DNA of 64,000 nt from Pseudoalteromonas citrea (GTDB lineage Bacteria; Pseudomonadota; Gammaproteobacteria; Enterobacterales; Alteromonadaceae), in contig NZ_AHBZ03000022.1 of NCBI RefSeq assembly GCF_000238375.3, positions 1-64,000 on the forward strand. The letters run 5' to 3'. The notes beneath the pieces are model-generated. The model saw only the letters and a list, made by a program, of their open reading frames with translations. It was not told the origin of the DNA and did not search any database. The position numbers were made by a program, and so were the translations under genes. This document shows positions 27,270 to 36,504 of the stretch, piece by piece; position 1 is the stretch's first letter; the number at the start of each line of letters is the position of its first letter.

Positions 27270-28106
27270 TTACTCTTCTACTAACTGTTCGCTGCGATAA
27301 AAACCACTTTCATCACTCACTATTTTGACTAACTCAGGTAATACCGTGTCCATTGTGGATTTCAATGTCCATGGTGCATTAATAACAATCATGCCCGATG
27401 CCGTCATACCATGTTCTGGCGTATCAGCACTGGTTGCTAATTCAAATAGTTGAACATTACTCACACCAGACTCAATCAAAGTTTGCTCAAGCAAGTCAAT
27501 ACGCTCTCTATCGACAACTGGATACCAGATCATATAAGTACCCGAGTTAAATTTCTTGTGCGCTTTAATAATCATTTTTGCTGCTTGCTGATAATCTGTT
27601 TTGATCTCATATGGCGGATCCATTAACACACAAGCACGTCTTGATGATGGCGGAACTAACCCTAATAACCCTTTGAAACCATCTTCACTGCGCACTCTAA
27701 GTGATTTTTTGTGCGCTAAATTATCAGCTAATAATACAGCGTCTTTCGGGTGCAATTCAAAAAACCAGCCTTTATCTTGCCTTCTCAGAAACTGTTCGGC
27801 CACTTTAGGTGAACCTGGGTAAAACGCCAATGTATCCTCATTGAAAGACTTAACCAAATCAACAAACGCTTTAATCGCATCATTATCACCATCGTACTGC
27901 CAAAGCTTTGCGATACCATCTAAGTACTCTTGCGTTTTTTGCGCATCACTGCTGCTCAATTCAAAAAAACCAGCCCCGGAGTGGGTATCAATATAATCTA
28001 GTGGCTTATCCTTTCGCGTCATGTACTCAAGTACATTGGCAAGCACGAGGTGTTTTATAATATCCGCAGGGTTTCCTGCATGGAATGAATGTCTGTAACT
28101 GAGCAT
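27270..28106 (-). CDS. rlmJ: 23S rRNA (adenine-2030-N6)-methyltransferase RlmJ
   Basis: Methylates A2030 of 23S rRNA. The 278-aa product begins MLSYRHSFHAGNPADIIKH, diagnostic of RlmJ (formerly YhiR). The substrate-base motif DPPYE is visible (residues about 164-168), as is DTHSGAGFFEL for cofactor binding. Single gene, convergent with phnA. Confidence 0.95.
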   Translation of the reverse strand: MLSYRHSFHAGNPADIIKHLVLANVLEYMTRKDKPLDYIDTHSGAGFFELSSSDAQKTQEYLDGIAKLWQYDGDNDAIKAFVDLVKSFNEDTLAFYPGSPKVAEQFLRRQDKGWFFELHPKDAVLLADNLAHKKSLRVRSEDGFKGLLGLVPPSSRRACVLMDPPYEIKTDYQQAAKMIIKAHKKFNSGTYMIWYPVVDRERIDLLEQTLIESGVSNVQLFELATSADTPEHGMTASGMIVINAPWTLKSTMDTVLPELVKIVSDESGFYRSEQLVEE

Positions 28107-28285
28107 AAGGTAGCCTTGCTGGGCAATTGAGCAATTTTGCTGAACCGCTTGTGAATAAAATCGGGTTTAATGTCTATTATCGCGCAATACGCGAGAAAAA
28201 TCAGCATAAAGCCACGTATTTACTAGCATCCTAAGTCACTTTGTTTTACATTTGCATGACAAAATACAGTGATAAGAGCGCATTT

Positions 28286-28516
28286 ATGAATAACGAGACA
28301 CTTCCCCAACTCGAACAACTGATTGATCAATTAATTGCTCAAAATGAACGACTAAATAATGAAATTTCAGGCCTTAAAGAGCAAAATAACAAGCTAATTG
28401 ATGAAAATGAAACTTTACAACTTGAAGTGCTTGAAAGTGAAGAAAAGCAAAAAGAAACAAGTAGTACTTTAACTGGCTTACTTGATAAATTACAAAGCGC
28501 AACTCAGGCGAGCTAA
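28286..28516 (+). CDS. TIGR02449-family short coiled-coil protein
   Basis: A 76-aa protein, almost entirely coiled coil with heptad-like Leu/Asn/Gln spacing (LEQLIDQLIAQNERLNNEIS). The start at 28286 is supported by AAGAG seven bases upstream; an upstream start would add 15 residues. The family is normally encoded next to ZapA, as here (TAATG junction), so a role with the division ring is likely but not proven. Resembles ZapB in general build. Confidence 0.8.
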   Translation: MNNETLPQLEQLIDQLIAQNERLNNEISGLKEQNNKLIDENETLQLEVLESEEKQKETSSTLTGLLDKLQSATQAS

Positions 28517-28803
28517 TGCCTGAAAAGACCAATCAAGTAGAAGTAACTTTACTAGGCAAAACTCATCAATTTGCCTGCACCGAGGGGCAAGAAAATTTGC
28601 TCCTTGATGCTGCGAACTTGCTCAATGAACGTGTTGATAAAATGAAACAACGCTCAACAGTGCGCAATGAACAAAATGCTTTGTTACTAGCTGCGTTACA
28701 TTTATGCCACGATCTACAGGCATTGGAGCACCAGCAAAGTTCGCAACAACAAGCGCAACAAACGCTTGTAGAAAAACTTTCTCTTTATTTGGAAGTTGAT
28801 TGA
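28516..28803 (+). CDS. zapA: Cell division protein ZapA
   Basis: Z-ring associated protein that bundles FtsZ filaments. The 95-aa product has the N-terminal beta-alpha domain (VEVTLLGKTHQFACTEGQENLLLDAANLLNERV) and the long C-terminal coiled coil typical of ZapA. The start codon overlaps the preceding stop (TAATG). The 6S RNA gene usually found downstream of zapA in enterobacteria is not here. Confidence 0.93.
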   Translation: MPEKTNQVEVTLLGKTHQFACTEGQENLLLDAANLLNERVDKMKQRSTVRNEQNALLLAALHLCHDLQALEHQQSSQQQAQQTLVEKLSLYLEVD

Positions 28804-28865
28804 GCCCTTTATAAAAAACGTATTTTCGGTTAAATTATCATCATGAATATTTCATGATTTTTCAG

Positions 28866-29876
28866 ATGATGCGTTTTTTAATTTTATTAGTTTTAACCTT
28901 TTTACCAAATTATTGTTTTGCGCAACAATGGCATCAAGTCGACACACACACATTTATTATAGCCCCCAATAAAACGGCATCTCAGTTACAAGCAAATCAA
29001 GCAATAGTTACGGGAACGACCTGCGCAGCTATTATTAATTCACATGGTGACTTCACGGTATTAGAACAAACGATCAATCAAATTAAAAAACGTCTCTCTG
29101 TGCCCGTGTGCTACCTCATAAGTACCGGTAGTTCACATGAAGAAGTACTCGGTAGTGCACTGTTACAACATGCTTTCCCTGCAGCTAAATGGGTAGCGCC
29201 TAACTATGTCAAAGACAACATTCAAATATATCAAGATGCTTATGTAAATAAAATCAAAGACTATTCACGCAGCTATTCGGTCAGTGCTCAGCGAATAAAA
29301 AACTTAAGCAATGAAGAGCAAGCTCATTGGCAAAAAAAGCTACACGCCGCCCAGCAGCGGATCAAGTATTGGCAATCTCTAAGCCTCCCCTTTCCCCAAA
29401 ATATGCTTACTTCATTGCAATTAGGTAAAAATATACTTGATATAACGCCTGCAGTAGGTGCCAGTGCGGGTGACTTATTAATATTCAATCGGCGTAACGG
29501 TGGGCTGTTTGGCGGAGCGAGCCTAGACCCAATTCCTTATGTAACGCATCAACATTTGCCTCAATGGTATAACACCCTTTTACAACTAAAACGCCGCAAC
29601 GATGTTACATGGTTGCTACCCAGTCATGGCAAACCGTACAAACTCCGAGAGCTGAATAAGCCTATCTCTTTTTTACACGTCGTTATGTCGCTGAATAATA
29701 AACCGTCCCCCACGGTGCCAGCATCATTACGCATACTGTATAAAAAAGATGTTGCAGAGCAACAAAAACTGCAACTGCTCTTTAATCTAGCGTTAAAACA
29801 TATGCAATCAATAAGTGAGGATGTCATTTCAGCCTATATACACGACGATAGAGACACGCTTGCTAAACATGAATAG
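28866..29876 (+). CDS. Exported metallo-beta-lactamase-fold protein with degraded metal site
   Basis: A 336-aa protein with a signal peptide (to about FCFA-QQW region, YCFAQQ). Starts at 28854, 28866 or 28869 are all possible and none has a clear ribosome binding site. The fold is suggested by the early strand pattern, by LISTGSSHEEVLGSA where the family has the HxHxDH zinc motif, by VGASAGDLLIF at the second ligand position, and by LLPSHGKPYKL, which keeps a conserved SHG. Most zinc ligands are therefore missing and it may be a non-hydrolytic relative. The gene overlaps mltD by 8 bp. Confidence 0.65.
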   Translation: MMRFLILLVLTFLPNYCFAQQWHQVDTHTFIIAPNKTASQLQANQAIVTGTTCAAIINSHGDFTVLEQTINQIKKRLSVPVCYLISTGSSHEEVLGSALLQHAFPAAKWVAPNYVKDNIQIYQDAYVNKIKDYSRSYSVSAQRIKNLSNEEQAHWQKKLHAAQQRIKYWQSLSLPFPQNMLTSLQLGKNILDITPAVGASAGDLLIFNRRNGGLFGGASLDPIPYVTHQHLPQWYNTLLQLKRRNDVTWLLPSHGKPYKLRELNKPISFLHVVMSLNNKPSPTVPASLRILYKKDVAEQQKLQLLFNLALKHMQSISEDVISAYIHDDRDTLAKHE

Positions 29877-31347
29877 TCTGATTTACAAAGTATGCTTACT
29901 CGTTATCAGTTCGCATATATTGGTCGGGTGTCAGCTAACACAACCCAACGACAATGACACGAGTGCCGTGCTCAACGCATTAATCGTTGACCATGAAAAA
30001 GAACCGTCTAATGCTTCCTCCATGCTAGTAATACAACCCCGTATAGAAGTACCTAGCGTTGCTATTCCTTCCCCTCCTGAGACAAACTTATGGCAAGTTA
30101 TTGCTAACAACTTAACTTTTGATGTTATACCCACACCCAGATTACACAAACGCATTGATTGGTATTTAGCGCAACCGACTTACTTGGTTCAGGTAAATAA
30201 ACGTGCGGCACCGTACTTATTTCATATAATACAGCGCATATCGCAGCGCAATATGCCTATGGAACTCGCGCTATTACCTTTTGTTGAAAGTGACTTTAGG
30301 CCTACCGTTGTCTCTGCGCAACAGGCTGTTGGAGCTTGGCAATTAGTTGATGCCACCGCTTATCATTTTGGTGTAACGTCCGACCCTTGGTATGACGGAC
30401 GAAAAGATGTATTGGCAGCAACAGATGCAGCGCTGAGTTATTTAAGCTATTTACATAAACGATTTAATGGTAACTGGCTACATGCGATTGCGGCTTATAA
30501 CAGTGGTGAAGGCCGCGTAAAAAAAGCTATAAAGCGAAATAAAAAACTTGGAATAAGCACCCATTTTTGGCATTTAACACTGCCAAAAGAAACCTCTGAA
30601 TACGTACCAAAGCTACTAGCTTTAAGTTATTTACTACAAAAAAAACACCCTGAGTTTACGCTACCAACTGTAGTAAATTACGCATACACCACTCAGCTAG
30701 ATGTTGGGCAACAATTTGATTTTGGCGTGCTATCTGCCTTAGTCAATATTCCAAAAAAGCAGATCCACCAACTAAACCCTGGGTACCTACGTCACCAAAG
30801 TTCACCGCAAGGACCACACAAGGTGTTGTTGCCAATGACAGAAAAACAGCTGCTACAAAGTCGCTTTTTCAAACGTCACTTTAGTCAAACCTATACTGTA
30901 AAAAAAGGCGATACTTTATACGGTATTGCGAAACGTTTTAACACCACAATAAAGACTATCAAAATCCTCAATAATAAATCATCATCATTACTAAGCATCA
31001 ATGAAACATTAATTTTAAACAAAGCACAAAAAACAGATAGCCTGTTAGTTAACTATGAAATAAGCCCATACTTGGTAGAAAAAAAGCGGCCTAAGCCCGC
31101 CACGATTGAACACTATCATATTGTCAAAACGGGGGATTCATTATGGGATATCAGTCAATTGTATGATGTGGCACTTAAAGATTTGCTCACTTGGAATAGC
31201 TTGAAAACACACAGCATACTCAACCCAGGTAAAACACTGGTTTTACACTTGCCCAAACCACAACAGGCTACAAAGCCACAAAAAACCAAACAGTACTTGT
31301 CAGAGTTAGAGCTGTTGGTAAAGCCAGAAAACGGCCCGAAGCCCTAG
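29869..31347 (+). CDS. mltD: Membrane-bound lytic murein transglycosylase D-like, two LysM domains
   Basis: Outer-membrane lipoprotein that cleaves peptidoglycan glycan strands. The start at 29869 gives 492 aa with a lipobox (ILVGC, Cys at 21). The SLT domain spans about 110-260: LALLPFVESDFRP carries the catalytic Glu, with AVGAWQLV and AAYNSGEGRV downstream. Two LysM repeats bind peptidoglycan: YTVKKGDTLYGIAKRF (about 345-388) and YHIVKTGDSLWDISQLY (about 420-465). Gene overlap with the preceding exported protein suggests coupled expression. Confidence 0.92.
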   Translation: MNSLIYKVCLLVISSHILVGCQLTQPNDNDTSAVLNALIVDHEKEPSNASSMLVIQPRIEVPSVAIPSPPETNLWQVIANNLTFDVIPTPRLHKRIDWYLAQPTYLVQVNKRAAPYLFHIIQRISQRNMPMELALLPFVESDFRPTVVSAQQAVGAWQLVDATAYHFGVTSDPWYDGRKDVLAATDAALSYLSYLHKRFNGNWLHAIAAYNSGEGRVKKAIKRNKKLGISTHFWHLTLPKETSEYVPKLLALSYLLQKKHPEFTLPTVVNYAYTTQLDVGQQFDFGVLSALVNIPKKQIHQLNPGYLRHQSSPQGPHKVLLPMTEKQLLQSRFFKRHFSQTYTVKKGDTLYGIAKRFNTTIKTIKILNNKSSSLLSINETLILNKAQKTDSLLVNYEISPYLVEKKRPKPATIEHYHIVKTGDSLWDISQLYDVALKDLLTWNSLKTHSILNPGKTLVLHLPKPQQATKPQKTKQYLSELELLVKPENGPKP

Positions 31348-31402
31348 CTTACTCTTACTTGCTAACGTAAAATACCCACGTAATTAAATTAAAGAGACTG
31401 TT

Positions 31403-31891
31403 ATGCAAATCATTAAAGACACCGCTGTTGAGTTTCACTACACCTTGAGTGAAGGCGAGCAACACATTGAAACCAGTAAAACAGACGAGCCTCTAAGCTA
31501 TATCCATGGCAATGATAGTATGTTGCCTGGCCTAGAAAAAGCATTAGACAACAAAGCCGCTGGTGACAAATTCAGTGTAACGCTTGCCCCTGAAGACTCA
31601 TACGGTGAATTTAAAGAAGGCCTCATACAACGTATCCCTATTAAGCATTTACAAGGCTTAGGCGATAACAAAGTATGGAAAAAAGGGATGTCTGCCATTG
31701 TTGAGTCGAATCAAGGTCGACATCAAGTGACCGTGGTAAAAGTTGGCCGTTTTAATGTAGATTGCGACCTTAACCACCCATTTGCCGGTAAAACACTGAC
31801 TTTTGACGTAGAAGTGGTTTCTGTGCGCGAAGCAACCGCAGAAGAACTTAGCCATGGGCATGTCCATGGTGCCGGTGGCTGTGGTCAGTAA
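31403..31891 (+). CDS. SlyD-like FKBP-type peptidyl-prolyl isomerase
   Basis: A 162-aa SlyD-type isomerase/chaperone: FKBP half-domains flank an inserted chaperone flap (about 70-120). LPGLEKAL and LAPEDSYGEF match SlyD. The short C-terminal tail HGHVHGAGGCGQ is His/Cys-rich and may bind nickel or another metal, like the longer tail of Escherichia coli SlyD. AAGAGA precedes the start. Confidence 0.9.
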   Translation: MQIIKDTAVEFHYTLSEGEQHIETSKTDEPLSYIHGNDSMLPGLEKALDNKAAGDKFSVTLAPEDSYGEFKEGLIQRIPIKHLQGLGDNKVWKKGMSAIVESNQGRHQVTVVKVGRFNVDCDLNHPFAGKTLTFDVEVVSVREATAEELSHGHVHGAGGCGQ

Positions 31892-31903
31892 GAGAGAGAT
31901 ATT

Positions 31904-32632
31904 ATGACAAAAGTTGCCATTGTAACAGGTGGCAGCTTTGGCATTGGCCTAGCCATTGTCGAAAAGCTGCTATCACAAGGTTATCAAGTATTTAATTTAG
32001 ATATAAAACACAGTGAAACAGGCCATTTTGTAGAATGTGATGTAAGTAACGTGGCTGATGTTACACACGCTATTGAAGCTATTACCCAGCGTACAGGGCG
32101 TGTTGACGTACTGGTATCAAATGCAGGCAAGCACCTCAGCGCGACGATTGAGGCAACGGATGAAGAAACATTAGATCAGCTCTTCGCACTTAATGTGAAA
32201 GGCGCGTATGCCGCCACTAAAGCGGTGTTACCGTGTATGAAAGCACAACAACACGGGGCAATCATCTTTATTTCATCTGATCAAGCATTGATAGCAAAGC
32301 CAAATTCATTTGCTTATAACTTAACAAAGTCAGCACTTGCATCCATGGCTAAAACTACCGCGCTCGACTACGCAGCAGATAACATCCGAGCAAATGCCGT
32401 ATGCCCAGGCACAATCGAGACGCCCCTCTTTCATACAGCAATCGACCAATACTGTGAAAAGAGTGGAGCAAATAAAGCGGATATAGTGGCTGAAGAAGCA
32501 GCTTTACAACCACTAGGCCGATTAGGTAAAGCCGAAGAAGTTGCAGCATTAGTGGCTTTTTTAGCCAGTGAAGATGCAAGCTTTATAACGGGTAGCTTAC
32601 AGTCAATTGATGGTGGGTATACTGCACAATGA
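31904..32632 (+). CDS. Short-chain dehydrogenase/reductase
   Basis: A classical SDR of 242 aa. The cofactor loop is TGGSFGIG (residues about 9-16), with Asp at the end of strand 2 (LDIK) favouring NAD. NAG motif is at about 83-85; the catalytic set is Ser in FISSDQA, Tyr in YNLTK and Lys four residues later. Substrate unknown. The stop overlaps the next gene's ATG, so the two act together; sugar (fucose/rhamnose-type) dehydrogenase is one possibility. Confidence 0.9.
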   Translation: MTKVAIVTGGSFGIGLAIVEKLLSQGYQVFNLDIKHSETGHFVECDVSNVADVTHAIEAITQRTGRVDVLVSNAGKHLSATIEATDEETLDQLFALNVKGAYAATKAVLPCMKAQQHGAIIFISSDQALIAKPNSFAYNLTKSALASMAKTTALDYAADNIRANAVCPGTIETPLFHTAIDQYCEKSGANKADIVAEEAALQPLGRLGKAEEVAALVAFLASEDASFITGSLQSIDGGYTAQ

Positions 32633-33465
32633 TCCCAATAATTGACCCGCACATTCACTTTTTCGACCTAGAAAAGGGTCAATACCATTGGCTAACCGGC
32701 ACTAATCCGCCCCCTTGGCCAAACCTATCCTTGATAAAAGCAAACCACCATAAAGCACAGCTTAATAATCCAACTTTTTTAGTCAAAGCAATTGTTCATA
32801 TTGAAGCTGGATTCAATAACGACCAACCTTATCAAGAGCTTGAATGGCTTGAGCAAACTGTACCTCCACTGCAATATGGTGCTATCGCCTATCTCGACAT
32901 TACACTCAAGCCATGCTTATTTTCTCAGCAGCTTAAAGCATTAGCGCAAAGTAGATGTTTACGTGGGATCCGTGATATTACAGAGGGTAACGATGCAGAA
33001 CGATTACTCCATAAACATGTTCAGAAGAACCTCGCAACACTGAGCCAATATCAACTACATTTTGAAGCGCAATTTGAACTACATCTGCACAATATTGCGT
33101 ATCAAGTTGCACAATACTGCCTCCAATTACCGAGTTTGCAGATAATTCTGAACCATGCAGGTTTACTCGATACGGATACGCCTTATCATAGCGGATTAAG
33201 CGCCCTGTCACAGTGCCATAACATTGCTATTAAGTTTTCCGGACGCGAACATGTAGCAAGCCCCCTAGAACCAAAAGAGTGCTTAACTTTATTATTATCA
33301 TATTTTGGTGAAGAAAGAGTTATGTTTGCATCAAACTATCCTGTTTGTTTGATACGTCAACAGTATGAAGCTTTATGGCTAAGCTATCATGCACTCGTAG
33401 AGGATAACGCGTTATGGCAAAAGCTCAGCTACCACAATGCAAAGCGATTATATCGACTAAAATAA
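32629..33465 (+). CDS. Amidohydrolase-2 family protein (possible sugar lactonase)
   Basis: A TIM-barrel hydrolase of 278 aa, PF04909 type. The start contains IDPHIHFFD, the first metal-binding motif, followed by HWLTG; FEAQFELH, LQIILNHAG and VMFASNYPV supply the later barrel strands, the last with Asn where many members have Asp. The build resembles L-fucono/rhamnono-lactonases. ATGA overlap with the SDR gene suggests a two-step oxidation and lactone hydrolysis; this is inference. Confidence 0.83.
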   Translation: MIPIIDPHIHFFDLEKGQYHWLTGTNPPPWPNLSLIKANHHKAQLNNPTFLVKAIVHIEAGFNNDQPYQELEWLEQTVPPLQYGAIAYLDITLKPCLFSQQLKALAQSRCLRGIRDITEGNDAERLLHKHVQKNLATLSQYQLHFEAQFELHLHNIAYQVAQYCLQLPSLQIILNHAGLLDTDTPYHSGLSALSQCHNIAIKFSGREHVASPLEPKECLTLLLSYFGEERVMFASNYPVCLIRQQYEALWLSYHALVEDNALWQKLSYHNAKRLYRLK

Positions 33466-33466
33466 A

Positions 33467-34240
33467 CTAAGAGCGAATTTGTACTAGGTCATATGCTGCT
33501 AAGCGGGGCACTATAGCCTGAAGACGTGCCTCGGTCTCATCTAGCGTATTTAAACACTCGCAATATTCATCAGCCTTACTTTCTAATTGTTGCGCTTTTT
33601 TCTGTAATGATTTGTCAATTTCTTTAGTAATGATGTCCATACGCTGCCCCATGTCAGTAATACGGTCTTCAATATTTCCTTCTCTAGATTTAAAGGCATC
33701 ACCCAAAGACATTAAAATAGCCCCTAAAGAGCCATGAACAGCGGAGTGAATTTTTTGACTGATCTCTTTAGTAAAAAAATCATCAATTTTTGATAACGAT
33801 TGCGGTGCAATAAAAAAGAAGTCATCACCCCGTTTAAACTTATCCATCAGAGCGCGTTCAACATACTGTAATTGAGTCTGTAAAACTTCAGGTTTTTTGT
33901 CCGACATCCCTTCAACAACTTGCTCTATGGCACTCAAGCCTAGATTCACACCGTCTGTCGCCAAGCTCACCAGTTCAGGCACGGTGTCTCTTATGCCTTT
34001 TGAGTAATCATGTAAAACTTGTGTCTCTTGTTCAGATAGGGTGATCCAGTAACCTTGAATAAGCAACTGATTATCGTTGTTAATTTGTACGCGAGTTTGG
34101 CCATTATCAACGATTCGGATCACCGAATCAGTAATAATTAAACCATGTCCTAATTCAACATCACATTTGCTTTGGGCCACACTTACCCAAGGCAAGGTAA
34201 CAAGCAACAACGACACACCACAACGCGCAACAAATGACAT
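33467..34240 (-). CDS. DUF2884 (YggN-like) periplasmic protein
   Basis: A 257-aa exported protein with a signal peptide (about 1-22, cut near SVAQS). The opening of the mature part, CDVELGHGLIITDSVIRI, and the later helical C-terminal region with CECLNTLDETEARL fit the DUF2884/YggN family of unknown function. It is convergent with the amidohydrolase and last of five leftward genes. Confidence 0.82.
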   Translation of the reverse strand: MSFVARCGVSLLLVTLPWVSVAQSKCDVELGHGLIITDSVIRIVDNGQTRVQINNDNQLLIQGYWITLSEQETQVLHDYSKGIRDTVPELVSLATDGVNLGLSAIEQVVEGMSDKKPEVLQTQLQYVERALMDKFKRGDDFFFIAPQSLSKIDDFFTKEISQKIHSAVHGSLGAILMSLGDAFKSREGNIEDRITDMGQRMDIITKEIDKSLQKKAQQLESKADEYCECLNTLDETEARLQAIVPRLAAYDLVQIRS

Positions 34241-34297
34241 AACCTACCCCTCAAAGTACATCAGCCAAGAGTAGCAAATTTTTATACATTGCCAAAG

Positions 34298-34807
34298 TTA
34301 TTTGCTATACCTTACCAACCGTAAAAAAACGTCTGAGGTCTTTGCCTTAATATTGTTTTTTCCATCCGCGAATTGGTATGCCCACGCATGATCGATTTGT
34401 TTAATCGCGGTTGTACTACTCCAATAGTTTTCATCTAGCGCATCTGTAAATACACTCGTGTTTGCAGCTGGCTCGACACATTGGTGTTCTATAATACTTG
34501 CCAACTCTTTTACACTCGGCACATGCCAATCTTTAAAATCAGCGAATTCATCGTTTTTTGCAGCTGTTAGCGCCTGCTGCCAATTAAGCTGTTGTGCAGT
34601 TCCCGTGCAGCTTTGGGTTGCAGAGCTAAAGGTTTGGCCGTAACTACAGCGCTGCCACATTAAGCCGGTCGCAGTATCCGTTACCGTGTCATCTGCGTTC
34701 GCCGAAAAACGTGCTGTAGGCGTTGTACTCACCACACTAGAAACACAAGTCTGTGCAGCCCATAAAGAAGTTGAAACCAAACTTAACACTATCACTAATG
34801 CTTTCAC
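34298..34807 (-). CDS. Exported DUF1566-domain protein
   Basis: A 169-aa protein with signal peptide (about 1-18) and one DUF1566 (Lcl-like) domain: DTATGLMWQRC, NWQQALTAA, DWHVPSVKELASII, YWSSTTA and FLRLVRYSK are the ordered family motifs. Four to six cysteines could form disulfides in the periplasm or outside. It starts 9 bp after the larger DUF1566 lipoprotein and is probably cotranscribed. Confidence 0.85.
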   Translation of the reverse strand: MKALVIVLSLVSTSLWAAQTCVSSVVSTTPTARFSANADDTVTDTATGLMWQRCSYGQTFSSATQSCTGTAQQLNWQQALTAAKNDEFADFKDWHVPSVKELASIIEHQCVEPAANTSVFTDALDENYWSSTTAIKQIDHAWAYQFADGKNNIKAKTSDVFLRLVRYSK

Positions 34808-34816
34808 TTAATGCTC

Positions 34817-36484
34817 CTAGGGTGTTCTAACTAAGCGAACATACGCAGTATTATTTTTGGGGTACGCTAAATCATTACCGGTTAGCATATCTAAAATAAA
34901 CGCCTGAGTTAAACTTCGACCATCAACGCTTGTTTGAGTGGTCCAATAATAAACATGGTTTGTAAATGATTCACTGGGGGTGTTAGGGAAAAAGACTGGG
35001 TCGAGCAGTGCTGAACCATCACTTCGACCAAAATCAATGATGCTAAGCAGCTCCATATACGTTGGTAAACGCCAATTACTTCCTCCACAGAAGTTACTCG
35101 CATTTACGTCATCAATAAGTGACTGAATACCGCAATGTAGATTGCTAGGACAGGTTGTATTAGCAGATCCCGTAATTGAGCCATCCTGTGCAGTGCCATC
35201 GGTGGTGAGATACCATGTATAATGGTTTTTACCTTCACGTACGGACGTATTAGGCAGCGTGCCCGTATTCGCCTCTTTCACTTCCCAAATCAGCCCAGAA
35301 ACATTGTCTCGTACACAACTAAATGTGGTTTCAGTGTCTGGTAGTTCATCAGCAAATTCATTTAACTTGGTAAAATCAAAAGCAACACGGCCAGTCCCTG
35401 TTTTATCTAGGTAGCTCGCGACACTATCACGCCCCATATCACCATCCTGAGCAACAAACGTATCATCGTTACAAGAGATCAGAGCCGTATTACTAAAACA
35501 GCTTTCCATCCCAGAATCGTTTAACAAACCGAGTGCTTTAGGGTTGATGGTAATTGTCACCTCATCATCATTCACCAGATTTAACGGGTCTTTCACTGTC
35601 ACTTTAAATTTGGCTTCAATGCTGCTGTCGACATCCGGGGCTAAAAACGTGGTTTTACAGGATGTGGGGTCAGATATCGAAAGAGTTACGCTACCACTGC
35701 CTTCTTGGCTCCATACACAAGTATAGTTACCAGATACGCTGACACTTTTGGATGCATCGAGCGTAACAGTATCAAACTCAACAACGCTTTGTGCATCTCC
35801 CGCTTCAGCAATAACAGGCGTATCGGTAGACTCTAACGTCATTGAAAATTCAGTACCGGCTTCACCGCCTTCATCGTCCACTAGCGTCAAACTAAACCGA
35901 GCCGTTTGACTTTGTAATAGGAGTGGATGAGTAAAGCTTATTTCACTTTGCGTTAGATCACTGAGCGTTAATGTCGGGCCTGACAGCTGCTGCCATTGAT
36001 ATGACACAATAGCACCATTACTGTCTGGATCAGTTGAATCTTTTGCGCTGAGTTTAACCGTGTCTGGATATTTGGCAGGTAATGTGGCTGGTTCTGTTTG
36101 CGTGACAACGGCAACAGGTAATTGATTCTCAGACGTTACATTGATGATCACGGTATCTGATGCCGTTTTATCATTAGGTGCTCGGTAATCAACCTGTAAG
36201 GTGATCACACTGTCCGTTTTTACATCTGGTGCAGTAATAGTGACTTCGTTGGTTTGCTGCGGAAAACCTTCCAGTGTAGGGCCACTGATCACTTGCCAAT
36301 TAAATGTCCCATCGGCTGGTGAGGCAGATGCCGTTATGGTTACACTGGCTTTCTCTACCACGGTAACACTATTGCTGACATTAATACTGGCGTTAACTTC
36401 TGTCGGTTCAGATGAAGATGAACCGCCTCCACAGCCCAATAAAAAACAACTCAAAACGATAATACAGGCTAAACGGTTCAACAT
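34817..36484 (-). CDS. Lipoprotein with Ig/PKD-like repeats and C-terminal DUF1566 domain
   Basis: A 555-aa lipoprotein: lipobox FLLGC (Cys at about 18) followed by a Gly/Ser linker. Three Ig/PKD-like beta domains follow (about 30-115, 120-215, 220-315), each with a WQ or WS core, for example TFNWQVISGP and SYQWQQLSGP. The C-terminal DUF1566 domain (about 340-555) has SGLIWEVKEA, NWRLPTYMELLSIIDFG and YVRLVRTP. The design suggests a cell-surface binding or adhesion role. TAGGAG precedes the start. Confidence 0.85.
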   Translation of the reverse strand: MLNRLACIIVLSCFLLGCGGGSSSSEPTEVNASINVSNSVTVVEKASVTITASASPADGTFNWQVISGPTLEGFPQQTNEVTITAPDVKTDSVITLQVDYRAPNDKTASDTVIINVTSENQLPVAVVTQTEPATLPAKYPDTVKLSAKDSTDPDSNGAIVSYQWQQLSGPTLTLSDLTQSEISFTHPLLLQSQTARFSLTLVDDEGGEAGTEFSMTLESTDTPVIAEAGDAQSVVEFDTVTLDASKSVSVSGNYTCVWSQEGSGSVTLSISDPTSCKTTFLAPDVDSSIEAKFKVTVKDPLNLVNDDEVTITINPKALGLLNDSGMESCFSNTALISCNDDTFVAQDGDMGRDSVASYLDKTGTGRVAFDFTKLNEFADELPDTETTFSCVRDNVSGLIWEVKEANTGTLPNTSVREGKNHYTWYLTTDGTAQDGSITGSANTTCPSNLHCGIQSLIDDVNASNFCGGSNWRLPTYMELLSIIDFGRSDGSALLDPVFFPNTPSESFTNHVYYWTTQTSVDGRSLTQAFILDMLTGNDLAYPKNNTAYVRLVRTP

Positions 36485-36504
36485 ACTTCGGCTCCTAGCC
36501 TACA

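Noticed and set aside
28804-28865. Possible 6S RNA gene after zapA
   Set aside because: The gap is far too short and no 6S-like central bubble with flanking stems is visible.
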